From Candidatus Electrothrix scaldis (GTDB lineage Bacteria; Desulfobacterota; Desulfobulbia; Desulfobulbales; Desulfobulbaceae), in the NCBI GenBank assembly GCA_033584155.1, contig CP138355.1, positions 4,225,826 through 4,289,825 of the forward strand: 64,000 nt of DNA. Direction: 5' to 3'. A program made the position numbers and the translations under genes. The notes beneath the pieces were generated by a model. It was not told where the DNA came from and did no database searches. It saw only the letters and a program-made list of their open reading frames with translations. This document shows, piece by piece, positions 17,097 through 26,307 of this stretch (positions are counted from its first letter, which is position 1; each line of letters opens with the position of its first letter).

Positions 17097-18725
17097 TCAT
17101 GTACATCCTTTTTTCGCTCTCTTCTTTGCGGTCTTGGCCTTTGTAGCTTTTTTTGCCTTGGCTGCGGCTGCTTCCTTTTCTTTGGCGATGCGTTCTAAGA
17201 GGACGGAGGCGGGTTCGTCGTTGGGATCTTGGGGGACCAGTTGGCCGGAGAAGGCTTTTTTGAGGATGGATTGGCGAAGGGTTTCGGACTTCTTCAAATT
17301 AGCATCGATGTCTAACAAGCTGTTATCGACAACAGATAGCTTTTCCTCTAGGACGTTAACTATCTCCTCTTGCTCCTCAAGACATGTAACCGGAACAATC
17401 AGCGACTTAATTTCTCCTGAATTAATGTTATTAACACCACTGGTTGATTTGGCTTTAGCCTCTATTTGCTTCCGAAGCATATGGGATTCAATGGCAAATA
17501 AAAGATACTTTGGGCAAAGTATCTTACTGTTTGGACGTAAACGTATTAGGTAACCAGCGTAAATATAATGTGAATTCTTAGACTCGACTAAAGCAGCTTT
17601 GCCTACAATTGAAACACTGCCATTAGATCGAATTATCAGTAGATCACCATCTTGAATCGAATAGTCATCAAGCTCTGATTTATCAAACTCGGCGTACTTC
17701 AAATCACTACCATCAACCCTCCCTGATACAACATTCGGGATTCTCAACACACCTGTACCATTCTCCTCATAGGTGCATTTCTTTGAGGTGCCATATTTGG
17801 GCTCATCAATCAGAAGCCCAAGGCATATGTATAAAAACTCACCAAATAATTTTGGTAGCTGGTTTAAGATGTCTTGCTCAAATGCAATATCTTGAAGCTT
17901 CTTTGGCTTACTCGGCCTCTTCCCCTCTTTCCCACCATCCTCCCACAGCTTCACCGCCGCTTTCCACGCATCCAGTTGATGCTGATAGCGGTCTTCACGC
18001 TCTTGCTTGATGCGTTCCAGGAGTTGGTCCGCCGTTTCCAGTTTGTCGGCGTTGTCTTTCCGCCACTGCTCGGTGAGTTTGCCTTCAAAGGCGTGTTTGA
18101 GCAAGGCCTGACGGTAGATTTTGAGTTGTTCCCGCGCTGTCTTCAGACTTTCGATGCCGTTATCCAGCTCGGAGAAAAGCTCTTCGATTTTGGAAACTAT
18201 CCGGTGTTGTTCGTTGATAGGAGGTAGTGGAAAATTCAATCCCCTCACTATTGTCAGATTTACCCTGGGACGAGTCGTGCCTTTTGTGATTTTTTTGAAT
18301 TGATCTTGTATTACAGGACTATTGATCAGGTATATTAAGTATTGCTTGACAACATACTCATGCTTCAGCCTCAAACGCATCAAATCTGCAACGATTATTC
18401 CTTCAGGGTACTTTTGGGGCACTTCACAGCAAAGGCCCAGTGGATTACCCAATTTGGTAATAATCAAATCCCCTTTTTTAAACGAATGTCTCTTCAACTC
18501 TACTGCCTTTTCAGAAGAAACATAGCTCAGCACGCCGTCTACAAACGTATTCGTCTTAATATTCTGTATCTTAAAAACCGGTACACCAGAATCACAATAG
18601 TCTGTCCTTTTCAAGTTGGAACCGAATGGTCCATCAACGAGATCGCCTTTTGGATCTATTAGCAACTGTGAAAGTTTAGATTCAGCCCACCCTTCAGGAA
18701 TGGCCTTGTTGTTAAATTCAGTCAT
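17097..18725 (-). CDS. hsdS: Type I restriction-modification specificity subunit HsdS
   Basis: A 542-residue DNA-recognition subunit with two target recognition domains (about residues 1-175 and 300-475). Each is followed by a helical conserved region (S-K-I-E-E-L-F-S-E-L-D then R-Q-A-L-L-K-H-A-F-E-G-K-L, and L-R-Q-S-I-L-K-K-A-F-S-G-Q-L). The C-terminus is Lys/Ala-rich. It starts at ATG 18725, overlapping the hsdR TGA (TGATG), so the two are coupled. The recognition sequence cannot be read from the protein. hsdM follows after two REP-like elements rather than directly. Confidence 0.93.
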   Translation of the reverse strand: MTEFNNKAIPEGWAESKLSQLLIDPKGDLVDGPFGSNLKRTDYCDSGVPVFKIQNIKTNTFVDGVLSYVSSEKAVELKRHSFKKGDLIITKLGNPLGLCCEVPQKYPEGIIVADLMRLRLKHEYVVKQYLIYLINSPVIQDQFKKITKGTTRPRVNLTIVRGLNFPLPPINEQHRIVSKIEELFSELDNGIESLKTAREQLKIYRQALLKHAFEGKLTEQWRKDNADKLETADQLLERIKQEREDRYQHQLDAWKAAVKLWEDGGKEGKRPSKPKKLQDIAFEQDILNQLPKLFGEFLYICLGLLIDEPKYGTSKKCTYEENGTGVLRIPNVVSGRVDGSDLKYAEFDKSELDDYSIQDGDLLIIRSNGSVSIVGKAALVESKNSHYIYAGYLIRLRPNSKILCPKYLLFAIESHMLRKQIEAKAKSTSGVNNINSGEIKSLIVPVTCLEEQEEIVNVLEEKLSVVDNSLLDIDANLKKSETLRQSILKKAFSGQLVPQDPNDEPASVLLERIAKEKEAAAAKAKKATKAKTAKKRAKKGCT

Positions 18726-21583
18726 CAAGCTGCAAGTTCTCCGTTCATCTCATCAATCAACCCATCCATCCCATCCCCAAACAACTGATACATCTTCCCC
18801 AACCCTCCCTGACTATCAAACGGAGCCATCTCCAGATCATCCCGCTCAAAATGAAACGAGCTGATAATATGATCCCGGATCATCTGCAACCACTGCATCT
18901 GCTCCTCATTGAACTTCTCCCCTGCCCCGGCATGGTGCTTCATCACCCAATCCTGAAAATTCCTGCGCACCGTTCCGTCATAGGGTGATAAGGACGAGTC
19001 AATATGACAGACTCGGCGGATTAAGGCAACCAATGCGGTCAACTCATTTATGGGTTGCTTGCCCTGATAATCATCCAGCTGGCTGTAGGCATTCCAGATA
19101 CGCAGGGGCGCAAGTGCGGGCCTGTCCGCCTTGAGCGTATCCAGCACCTCCTGAATCATCTCATAGGTGATCTCTCGTCGACGCTGGGGCTGATCATAAA
19201 AGATCTCCAGGGCAGCAAGGGTATCTTTCTGCTCCTCCATATAGCTGGCAAAATCTTCAACCAACTGCTGGGCGTTCTCAGCCGAATCCTTACCCCACTC
19301 CGCCCGGATCACTTCATCCAGGTTATCATGGTCGATTTTCTGCTCCTTCTCCCGCCGGATGGAATCAAGAAGTTCGATCAGCTCCCCGGTCAGGACATCC
19401 GCCGCCTGACTGACCAGCTCGGCCTGGGCCTCTTGCCGTTTCTCGTCTCCGGGATCTGCTCCCGCAGGCAGCTTGGCCAGCTCCAGGGCCTTGGCTTCAA
19501 CCCGGTCAGCATCAATGGCATCAAACAGGTCATTGACAATCCGGGGCAGTTCCACACCTCCGGCGGCCTGGGCAATCCTGGCCTGATCCTCCCCGTCCAG
19601 TTGCTTATTCAGACGTGCCAGACGACCAGCCAGAGAACTGACCGTGTCGGTATCGCTGGTCCCCATCATCACGCCCATTGCCAGATCCTTGAGAGGAACC
19701 GAGGGCTTGGTAATTAGTGGCTGACTGGCAGTCTTCAGGGATTTGGTGACCCCGATGGCATCGACAATGACATAATGGGTCTTGGCGCTCCTGGCTGAGG
19801 GTGTCACCTTGCGCAGGTCGTCATGCTCCAGGGTCCGGGTTCCCCGGCCCTTCATCTGCTCAAAGTAGTTCTTGCTCTTGACGTCCCGCATAAAAAGCAG
19901 ACACTCCAGCGGCTTGACATCGGTGCCGGTGGCGATCATGTCCACAGTCACCGCGATGCGGGGATTATAGTCGTTGCGAAACTGGGAAAGGATGGATTTC
20001 GCTGCTTCGCCTTGCTGAATAACCTTGCCCTCTTTGTCTTTCCTGTCCTGAGCCGCCTTATAGGTGACCTTTTTGCAAAAGGCATTGCCTTCGCCGAATT
20101 CATCCCGCAGGGTCTGAATAATATCATCGGCATGGCTGTCGGTCTTGGCAAAGATCAGGGTCTTGGGCACCTCATCACGACCGGGAAAAATCTCGGGCAA
20201 AGAGTTTTTAAAGGCCCGGATCACCGTCCTGATCTGACTGGGATTAACAATATCCCGGTCCAGTTGCCGGGCAGAATAGGCCTCGTCTTCGTCTTGTTCC
20301 TGCCACCGCCCCTTGCGGGTTCTCTTTTCCCGCAGCTCTATCTGCTGCCTGGCTCGTAACTGTGCGCCCTGTTGCGAAATCCTGGTGTCGATATAATAGA
20401 CCTCATTCCCCACGTTGACCCCATCGGCCACGGCCTTTTCATGGGTGTACTCACTGACCACGTTCTGCTTAAAAAAGCCGTAGGTGCGATTATCCGGGGT
20501 GGCGGTCAGGCCGATCAGATAGGCATCAAAATAATCCAGCACCTGCTGCCAGAGGTTGTAGATAGAACGGTGGCATTCGTCGATAAAGATGAAGTCGAAA
20601 AACTCTATGGGCACCTTGGGATTATAGGCAACCGGCATGGGTTCTTTGGGCTTGATCTGCTGTTCGGCAGGGTTGCGTTCTTCCAGGACCTCATCCAGCT
20701 CTTCGCCTCTGAGGATCGAATACATGCGCTGAATCGTGCTGATACAGACCTGGGCATCCTTGGGAACATTGCCGCTTTTCAGGCGCTGCACTGCATAGAG
20801 TTCCGTGAACTTGCGGTTGTCGTCCTGCGGGGTGAAGGTGAGCATTTCCTGCTCAGCCTGTTCGCCCAGATTTTTTGTGTCCACCAGAAAGAGGATGCGC
20901 TTGCCCTTGGCATGCTTGAGAAGCCGGTACATGGCCGTGATGGAGGTATAGGTTTTCCCGGCACCAGTGGCCATCTGGATCAGGGCCCTGGGCCTATCCA
21001 GTTTGAAGGATTCCTCAAGGTTGCTGATCGCCGATTCCTGGCAGTCGCGCAGACCCAGTTCCCTGGCTGGCAGCTGGGCGGGGTTGAGCAAGGGGATCCG
21101 GGTCAGACGGGCCCTGAGGCCTTCTCCCTGCTCTGCCCATTCCTGTAGGGTTTCCGGGCGATGAAAAGTGAAGACCTCTCGGGAACGCGGTTTCGGATCT
21201 CGATTATCCGTAAAGCGAGTGATGATGCCGGTGCTCTCATAGAGAAAGGGCAAGGGCTCGTTCTTGCCCACCCATTTGAGTTGGCCACTGGCGTAGCCTG
21301 CGCTCTGTTCTTCCACGGTGGTGATGTTCTCAGCCTTGCTGGCCCGCTTAGCCTCAATCACCGCGACAGGCTTTTTGTTCACGAACAGGACATAGTCAGC
21401 CGGACCAGCAGCGGTTTGATATTCCCGGACCGCCTGCCCTTTGCCCTCGCTAAAGTTGATCTTGTTTTTCTCCTGAATGACCCAGCCTGCGGCCTTGAGG
21501 AGTTTGTCTATGTTATCGCGGGCCAGCTGTTCCGGGGCTTGATTGGGCACCATAGTGAGCTCGTTGTTTTTTGAGAGGGACAT
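18725..21583 (-). CDS. hsdR: Type I restriction enzyme HsdR (DEAD-box translocase/nuclease)
   Basis: About 952 residues. An N-terminal PD-(D/E)XK nuclease (G-P-A-D-Y then A-V-I-E-A-K-R) is followed by the SF2 motor: Walker A M-A-T-G-A-G-K-T, DECH motif D-E-C-H-R-S, T-A-T-P, and motif VI G-R-G-T-R-T. A C-terminal helical domain binds the methylase core. All catalytic motifs are intact. The frame continues to 21670, but its first 29 codons are encoded by a palindromic REP-like element. I prefer ATG 21583, or ATG 21553, as start; neither has a strong ribosome site. It is the first gene of the hsdR-hsdS unit. Confidence 0.93.
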   Translation of the reverse strand: MSLSKNNELTMVPNQAPEQLARDNIDKLLKAAGWVIQEKNKINFSEGKGQAVREYQTAAGPADYVLFVNKKPVAVIEAKRASKAENITTVEEQSAGYASGQLKWVGKNEPLPFLYESTGIITRFTDNRDPKPRSREVFTFHRPETLQEWAEQGEGLRARLTRIPLLNPAQLPARELGLRDCQESAISNLEESFKLDRPRALIQMATGAGKTYTSITAMYRLLKHAKGKRILFLVDTKNLGEQAEQEMLTFTPQDDNRKFTELYAVQRLKSGNVPKDAQVCISTIQRMYSILRGEELDEVLEERNPAEQQIKPKEPMPVAYNPKVPIEFFDFIFIDECHRSIYNLWQQVLDYFDAYLIGLTATPDNRTYGFFKQNVVSEYTHEKAVADGVNVGNEVYYIDTRISQQGAQLRARQQIELREKRTRKGRWQEQDEDEAYSARQLDRDIVNPSQIRTVIRAFKNSLPEIFPGRDEVPKTLIFAKTDSHADDIIQTLRDEFGEGNAFCKKVTYKAAQDRKDKEGKVIQQGEAAKSILSQFRNDYNPRIAVTVDMIATGTDVKPLECLLFMRDVKSKNYFEQMKGRGTRTLEHDDLRKVTPSARSAKTHYVIVDAIGVTKSLKTASQPLITKPSVPLKDLAMGVMMGTSDTDTVSSLAGRLARLNKQLDGEDQARIAQAAGGVELPRIVNDLFDAIDADRVEAKALELAKLPAGADPGDEKRQEAQAELVSQAADVLTGELIELLDSIRREKEQKIDHDNLDEVIRAEWGKDSAENAQQLVEDFASYMEEQKDTLAALEIFYDQPQRRREITYEMIQEVLDTLKADRPALAPLRIWNAYSQLDDYQGKQPINELTALVALIRRVCHIDSSLSPYDGTVRRNFQDWVMKHHAGAGEKFNEEQMQWLQMIRDHIISSFHFERDDLEMAPFDSQGGLGKMYQLFGDGMDGLIDEMNGELAA

Positions 21584-21591
21584 ACTGTAGG

Positions 21592-21690
21592 GGGCACGGC
21601 GCGCCGTGCCCTTACAACCAGGGAAAGCGGACAACGCGTCGCGCAAACCGTCTGATTTCGCGAAGCTCAATCAGCCCTACGCAACTAATA
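21592..21690. repeat. REP-like element upstream of hsdR
   Basis: A palindrome GGGCACGGCGCGCCGTGCCC lies near 21592-21611. It is followed by a block shared with 22278-22325: CAAACCGTCTGATTTCGCG, then AGCTCAATCAG and CTACGCAA. The GGGGCACGG..CCGTGCCCC hairpin type also occurs inside hrpA at 50788-50815. Confidence 0.75.
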
Positions 21691-21691
21691 A

Positions 21692-22192
21692 TCATGTGAT
21701 TTTCTCTACAAATTTAACTACACCAGCGTGTTTAAAAATTGACATTTCCATTAATTCTCTCAGCACAGCATCTCTTTTCTTCATTTCTTCTTCTGAGTAA
21801 TGCGACTCTTCAAGCCACTGTTCTATAAGCCTGATCTTTTCTTGAGCAATAAGGCTATCAGCATCGTCTTCAGGAATATCTATTGTATCCTTATATACAG
21901 TTAGATACGCCCAGCAAGCATCTACAGAGACTTTACCTAAATTACATAGAGAGCCTGCTATCGCTATTAATTCTGTAAAACTTCCTTCAAAACTGTGCTT
22001 CGAAATTCCACCAAGAATTTTTGCTATTTTTTCTTTCTCGTGCTCTTGAGATAAAGACAAATCAATCATCCAGCTCTCTGCGAACTCAGAATCTTGAATA
22101 AGACCATCTACCCACGAAATAAACTTCTCATGATTCAACCCACCAAAATCTATTACTTCTACGAGGATAGTAGCTTCTTGCCTGAAATTCAT
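21692..22192 (-). CDS. Hypothetical protein, 166 residues, flanked by repeats
   Basis: An acidic, helical protein with no motif I recognise. It has aliphatic stretches (F-T-E-L-I-A-I-A-G-S-L) and many Glu/Lys pairs near the C-terminus, suggesting a small helical repeat fold. There is no signal peptide and no clear ribosome site before ATG 22192. Both flanks carry the same repeat (about 21640-21690 and 22278-22325), so the gene may have moved as a cassette. Confidence 0.55.
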   Translation of the reverse strand: MNFRQEATILVEVIDFGGLNHEKFISWVDGLIQDSEFAESWMIDLSLSQEHEKEKIAKILGGISKHSFEGSFTELIAIAGSLCNLGKVSVDACWAYLTVYKDTIDIPEDDADSLIAQEKIRLIEQWLEESHYSEEEMKKRDAVLRELMEMSIFKHAGVVKFVEKIT

Positions 22193-22199
22193 TTTTTTT

Positions 22200-22325
22200 T
22201 AAAGCCAAGTTGATTGATCGGGTAGCCGGTAGGTCTGCTTGAGTGCAGCGAAAGCGGACAGAGTATCGAAGTTGGGTATTGCTCAAACCGTCTGATTTCG
22301 CGGAGCTCAATCAGATCTACGCAAT
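22200..22325. repeat. REP-like element, second copy flanking the 166-residue gene
   Basis: Contains GAAAGCGGAC, then CAAACCGTCTGATTTCGCG, AGCTCAATCAG and CTACGCAA, in the same order as 21625-21690. Differences are scattered, so the copies are related but not recent identical duplicates. Confidence 0.7.
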
Positions 22326-22931
22326 CTACTCAATCTTCCTTTTCGATTTCATAGCGTTATCAATAGCGAGTTCAATACATAAGGACGCATAAGCATCATT
22401 TGCAGCATATTTCAGCTGATGGTCCTGGAGCGGAAACGCGGCCCAATTTGAGGTTTGCGCCCCCTTTGCTAAACGCTGCTTAAACACCATTGCCACAGCG
22501 GTTTTGATGCCGACTCGCTGTTTCAATCCAAAATATCTCTTTAACGTTACTGACAAATCATGTTCATTTGACAAATTGATCCCAAACTTTTCCTGAAGGA
22601 TTTTTTTATCACCAGCAAGACCAAAACCAACCTTCTTTATATGAGGGGCACTCAATATCTCTTCTAATGCGGTAATGATGGGCAAAAATCTCGTTGGAAA
22701 CAAAAAGGCCTTTGCTTCATTGGCCAGCTGGATAAGATGCGGGCCGTTATTCACTTCTCCTTTACGAAAACACGGCTTACTTTCCGTGTCAAACCCGAGA
22801 CATGGAGATCCCTGAAGTTCTTTTATCGCTTTCTCCGCGCCTTCCATATTGTCCACAACGACAATATCATCAAGACTGATACCTACAAACAACGGCAGCT
22901 CCCTCATCTGTTCCTTTGTTGGACGCTTCAA
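22326..22931 (-). CDS. DEDD-family 3'-5' exonuclease (RNase D/WRN exonuclease-like)
   Basis: About 201 residues. Visible exonuclease motifs are Exo I F-D-T-E, Exo II region G-F-G-L-A-G-D-K-K, and Exo III Y-A-A-N-D-A-Y with Tyr-x3-Asp, the DEDDy pattern. Known members degrade DNA or RNA from 3' ends with two metal ions. The frame is open to an ATG at 23027, but that ATG has poor upstream signals. TTG 22931 has AGAGGA nine bases upstream and fits family N-termini. There is no HRDC or helicase domain. It sits beside the restriction locus but is not obviously cotranscribed. Confidence 0.82.
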   Translation of the reverse strand: MKRPTKEQMRELPLFVGISLDDIVVVDNMEGAEKAIKELQGSPCLGFDTESKPCFRKGEVNNGPHLIQLANEAKAFLFPTRFLPIITALEEILSAPHIKKVGFGLAGDKKILQEKFGINLSNEHDLSVTLKRYFGLKQRVGIKTAVAMVFKQRLAKGAQTSNWAAFPLQDHQLKYAANDAYASLCIELAIDNAMKSKRKIE

Positions 22932-23193
22932 ATACCTTTCTCCTCTTTTCAAAACCCCCTTTTCACCTCGCTCCCTGAATTTTTCAAGAATGCTCAACTG
23001 CAGCAGAAAGCCTCTGTTGCAGAACATCCTTAGACGGGAACGTATCAGCCGGGAAGATCTACTTGATTATTTCACTGGATTCCCAGTTCAAATTATGTAT
23101 AATAAGCAGTAACATTTCTTGACAAAGAGAAATTACAACATATTCTTTTTCAAGAAAATTATAGATACATTTATCGCTACAAAAATACTCTTT

Positions 23194-24315
23194 ATGAAAG
23201 AATTTCTCACCTTCAAATCCGGCAAATTTTATTTTAACCATGAGTATGACGCGACGCAAATTGACAGCCTGCTGGTCAGGGCCACCGTACTGAATGAAAC
23301 CATTGTCAACTTACCTATCCTACCGGAACTGGCTTCCCGCATAGAGCCGGAGATTATGTACAGCTCCATTGCCGGGACCGCAGCGATTGAAGGCAATCCC
23401 TGCACAAGAGAAGATGTAGAAAAAATAGCGCAGGGAGAGGAGATCACAATCTACACCAAAAAAGATCAGCAGGAAATCAAGAATCTTATCACTGCCTATA
23501 CCTTCCTCTCAAGCATTGAACCCTCGCCCGAACCTTTTCTTGTCACGGAAGAGATTATTTGCACAATCCACAAAATGATAACCAGCGATGTGCCTGATGA
23601 GAATAACAGACCAGGAAGGTACAGAAACGGAATTGTTTATGTTGGTGACAAGGCCCACGGCGGTGTCTACACCCCGCCCAAAATCCTTGAGGATATCAAG
23701 AATCTCATGCGGGAGTATACAAACTGGATAAACAGCGAGGCAGTGTTGCAGGCTCACCCGTTTATCAGGGCCTCCCTTGCGCATTATTATTTTGCAACAA
23801 TTCACCCCTTTTGGGACGGCAACGGCAGGACAGCCCGACTCCTGGAAGCACTGCTCCTTCAGTCTGCGAACATAAAATATGCCCCCCGCGAACTCTCCAA
23901 TTATTACTATAGAAATGTCGATGAATACTATATCGCCTTTTCAAAAAGCATAAAATTAAAGAGCAGTGCGAGTCCTTTTCTCGAATTCTGCCTTAAAGCC
24001 TCGGCGGACAGTTTGGAGCGGATCAAAGAAAGCATCATTGCTTTTATAACCAAATACACACTCAGGGATTTTTACCGATCAGAAAGAAAGCATAAACGAA
24101 TCACGGCACGCCAATTTGAACTCCTGGATATCCTCCTGGACCATCCTGTCAGCTTTTCCCTCAAGGACCTCCATGAGCGGAAGCCATTCTCCATCCTCTA
24201 TCGGAGTGTGACTACCCAAACAGCACGACGTGATATCAAAAACTTACTCACTCTCCACGTACTCATTCCAGCTGGCGAGAAAGAATACATGCTTAATTTA
24301 AGAGCATTAAACTGA
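23194..24315 (+). CDS. Fic-domain AMP-transferase-like protein with N-terminal inhibitory motif
   Basis: A 373-residue Fic protein. The active-site loop is H-P-F-W-D-G-N-G-R-T-A-R (H204-R215), a perfect HPFxxGNGRxxR for nucleotide transfer, usually AMP to a hydroxyl side chain. Upstream, T-A-A-I-E-G (E66) matches the [S/T]xxxE[G/N] inhibitory helix on the N-terminal side, so it is class II and self-inhibited. The C-terminal 90 residues look like a winged helix, suggesting DNA binding or autoregulation. The frame begins at 23119, but ATG 23194 fits family N-termini. Its stop overlaps the convergent gene by 9 bp. The target is unknown. Confidence 0.88.
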   Translation: MKEFLTFKSGKFYFNHEYDATQIDSLLVRATVLNETIVNLPILPELASRIEPEIMYSSIAGTAAIEGNPCTREDVEKIAQGEEITIYTKKDQQEIKNLITAYTFLSSIEPSPEPFLVTEEIICTIHKMITSDVPDENNRPGRYRNGIVYVGDKAHGGVYTPPKILEDIKNLMREYTNWINSEAVLQAHPFIRASLAHYYFATIHPFWDGNGRTARLLEALLLQSANIKYAPRELSNYYYRNVDEYYIAFSKSIKLKSSASPFLEFCLKASADSLERIKESIIAFITKYTLRDFYRSERKHKRITARQFELLDILLDHPVSFSLKDLHERKPFSILYRSVTTQTARRDIKNLLTLHVLIPAGEKEYMLNLRALN

Positions 24316-25584
24316 TGCACCCGGCACATCTAACCTTGGTGTTTTCCGCAGCAAGCCCAGATACCATCGCACAGCACCACTGAAGCGCTTGACAATAACC
24401 GCCTCATCACTCCATCGCACCCCGAGCAGCTCTGCCACCTGCTCTGTATTCCGATAAAACTTGGGCCGAATCCTAAAGAGCTGTACCTGCTCACCGCCCT
24501 CTTCCTCCAGCACGATAATAGGCGAGATTATCCCTCTGAAAACCTCACAGGAGGAAGACTCAACCCCTGTCTTAACAATCTTCTTCCCGAAAAAAAGACA
24601 AGACCGGTAAGAAAACTGCAACGCACCGTCTTGCTGAGCAAGTCGCCCAAAGGTCATGGGAGGGATTCGCCCGAAATAGCAGCTGGAAAAACAGCTGACC
24701 CCGTCTTTTGGCAGAGAGCCGCTTCTGCTCCGCAAAAGCTTGTAAAAAACCAGATCATGGGACATGACCGTGCCGAACACGACTAGCCGCAGGGTTTTCG
24801 GAAAAAGGTAGACCGCAAAGGCAATGACAGCCAGGGACAAAAAAAGCCCTGCAGAGTTTCCTGACAAACCTATGATCAACACCACCAGCGAGTTCTTTGC
24901 CGCAGATAAGATGGCATCGCCAAGGGAAAAGGGACAGAGCAGGATAAGCACGTTAAAGGCCTGGGACAGCACCCAGACCACGATAAATATCATGCTGGCC
25001 GTAAGCGAGGTCAGGGTCATGAGCAGCATATCAAGCCCCGAGTTCACAGCCACATCTGCGGAACCCGCTGCAAGAGCAACCGGAACGGCCACCGAAAACA
25101 AACTGTCGTAGCCCAACTGGGTCAGCTGCTGCAATTGCTGAAACTGACCCTGGGTGACAGAGGTCACCAAGACCGGCAGGGCAATAACCGCGCTGGTATT
25201 CTTTTCAACAAGAATCTCAAAGGCATCTAAGGGCGACTTGAGCAGCTTGGGAAAGGCCACACCAAAGGTGTCTTTCAGAAAAATCAGCCCCAGAACAACA
25301 GAGAGCGGTCCCCAGAAAACAGGGGAAAGATGCCAAGGCAGCGCGGCACGATCCTGCTCTGGAGCGGAGAAATAATAATAGGCCCCTAAGGCCGACATGC
25401 AAAAAATAGGGTTCAGGGCAAGCCCAGTGACCTGCGCCACTTCCTGGGACAGCTTCTCCGCATTAAAGGTCACCTGCTTATAGCTTGCTGGAGCGGGCTT
25501 GGGTGCAGCAGCAAAGGTAGATATGACGAAACTGATGCTGCATATCATTATAACGAAAAAAAGGACTCTGCTTTTATTGAACAT
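24307..25584 (-). CDS. Integral membrane protein of unknown function
   Basis: 425 residues. An N-terminal signal-like segment (about 6-26, ending A-A-A-P-K-P) is followed by about six hydrophobic helices (roughly 50-70, 85-105, 150-170, 185-210, 215-240, 250-275). A soluble C-terminal domain of about 140 residues follows, with several cysteines. The domain order suggests a membrane channel or sensor with a cytoplasmic tail. I recognise no family. Confidence 0.6.
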   Translation of the reverse strand: MFNKSRVLFFVIMICSISFVISTFAAAPKPAPASYKQVTFNAEKLSQEVAQVTGLALNPIFCMSALGAYYYFSAPEQDRAALPWHLSPVFWGPLSVVLGLIFLKDTFGVAFPKLLKSPLDAFEILVEKNTSAVIALPVLVTSVTQGQFQQLQQLTQLGYDSLFSVAVPVALAAGSADVAVNSGLDMLLMTLTSLTASMIFIVVWVLSQAFNVLILLCPFSLGDAILSAAKNSLVVLIIGLSGNSAGLFLSLAVIAFAVYLFPKTLRLVVFGTVMSHDLVFYKLLRSRSGSLPKDGVSCFSSCYFGRIPPMTFGRLAQQDGALQFSYRSCLFFGKKIVKTGVESSSCEVFRGIISPIIVLEEEGGEQVQLFRIRPKFYRNTEQVAELLGVRWSDEAVIVKRFSGAVRWYLGLLRKTPRLDVPGASV

Positions 25585-25628
25585 TATTCAATCCCATTAT
25601 TTTATCCATAAGAGGAAGGTATCTCATC

Positions 25629-26243
25629 CTACACGTTGAATTCCTGCACCTTACGCTGAAGGTTTCTCCGTGCCTGTTGCTCATAATGCTTCTGAAAATA
25701 TTCCGTCCTGTATATTGCTGGTCGTTTGAGGAATCCTTCAAGGACCTGCCTCCGTCCTTGCCGGAACGGCTCTTCCGGGACCCAATGGTACTCGCGGCGA
25801 ATATTACTATCATACTGGTCAAAAACCAGTGCAGGGGCACCTAATATGCAAAGATCAATATCCGTTATAAGAGCAGCATCAGCATCATGAGCAACATGAT
25901 CCTTGGTCGCCAGAATGAGACGCGCTATCCGATTGCTAACATCGTATGCCACACTGACTTCCTCAAGAAAGCGAATTGCCCATTCCGCGCTCTGCTCTTC
26001 ATTATCCTGCCTGCGGGTATCATACACCGCATCATGAAACCAGAGCGCAATCTCCACTTCAGCAGGCCGAGTGGCGAGATGACGAACATCCTGAAAAAGA
26101 GTCAGGCAGTCAGCAATATGCCTTGCTGTATGATAATAACGTGCGGGGTGCGCATAGGCATCTTTGAGCTCGGAAAAAATCGACAGAGAGGGGCGGGCTC
26201 CCAGCTCTGCTAAACTGCGGGCAAGGTTTTCAGCACGAAACAT
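25629..26243 (-). CDS. HD-superfamily metal-dependent phosphohydrolase
   Basis: A 204-residue HD-domain protein. Metal ligands are visible as R-Y-Y-H-T-A-R-H, W-F-H-D-A-V-Y-D and D-I-D-L, with T-K-D-H between. It resembles the small stand-alone COG4339-type HD proteins whose substrates are uncharacterised. There is no partner domain such as a synthetase. It is followed by the membrane protein gene with a 44-nt gap and may be cotranscribed with it. Confidence 0.8.
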   Translation of the reverse strand: MFRAENLARSLAELGARPSLSIFSELKDAYAHPARYYHTARHIADCLTLFQDVRHLATRPAEVEIALWFHDAVYDTRRQDNEEQSAEWAIRFLEEVSVAYDVSNRIARLILATKDHVAHDADAALITDIDLCILGAPALVFDQYDSNIRREYHWVPEEPFRQGRRQVLEGFLKRPAIYRTEYFQKHYEQQARRNLQRKVQEFNV

Positions 26244-26307
26244 AGCAGCCCAAGAGGATCAATATATCGAACAGAAGGACTACCAGAACACTTCCTCGCT
26301 GTGTTTT

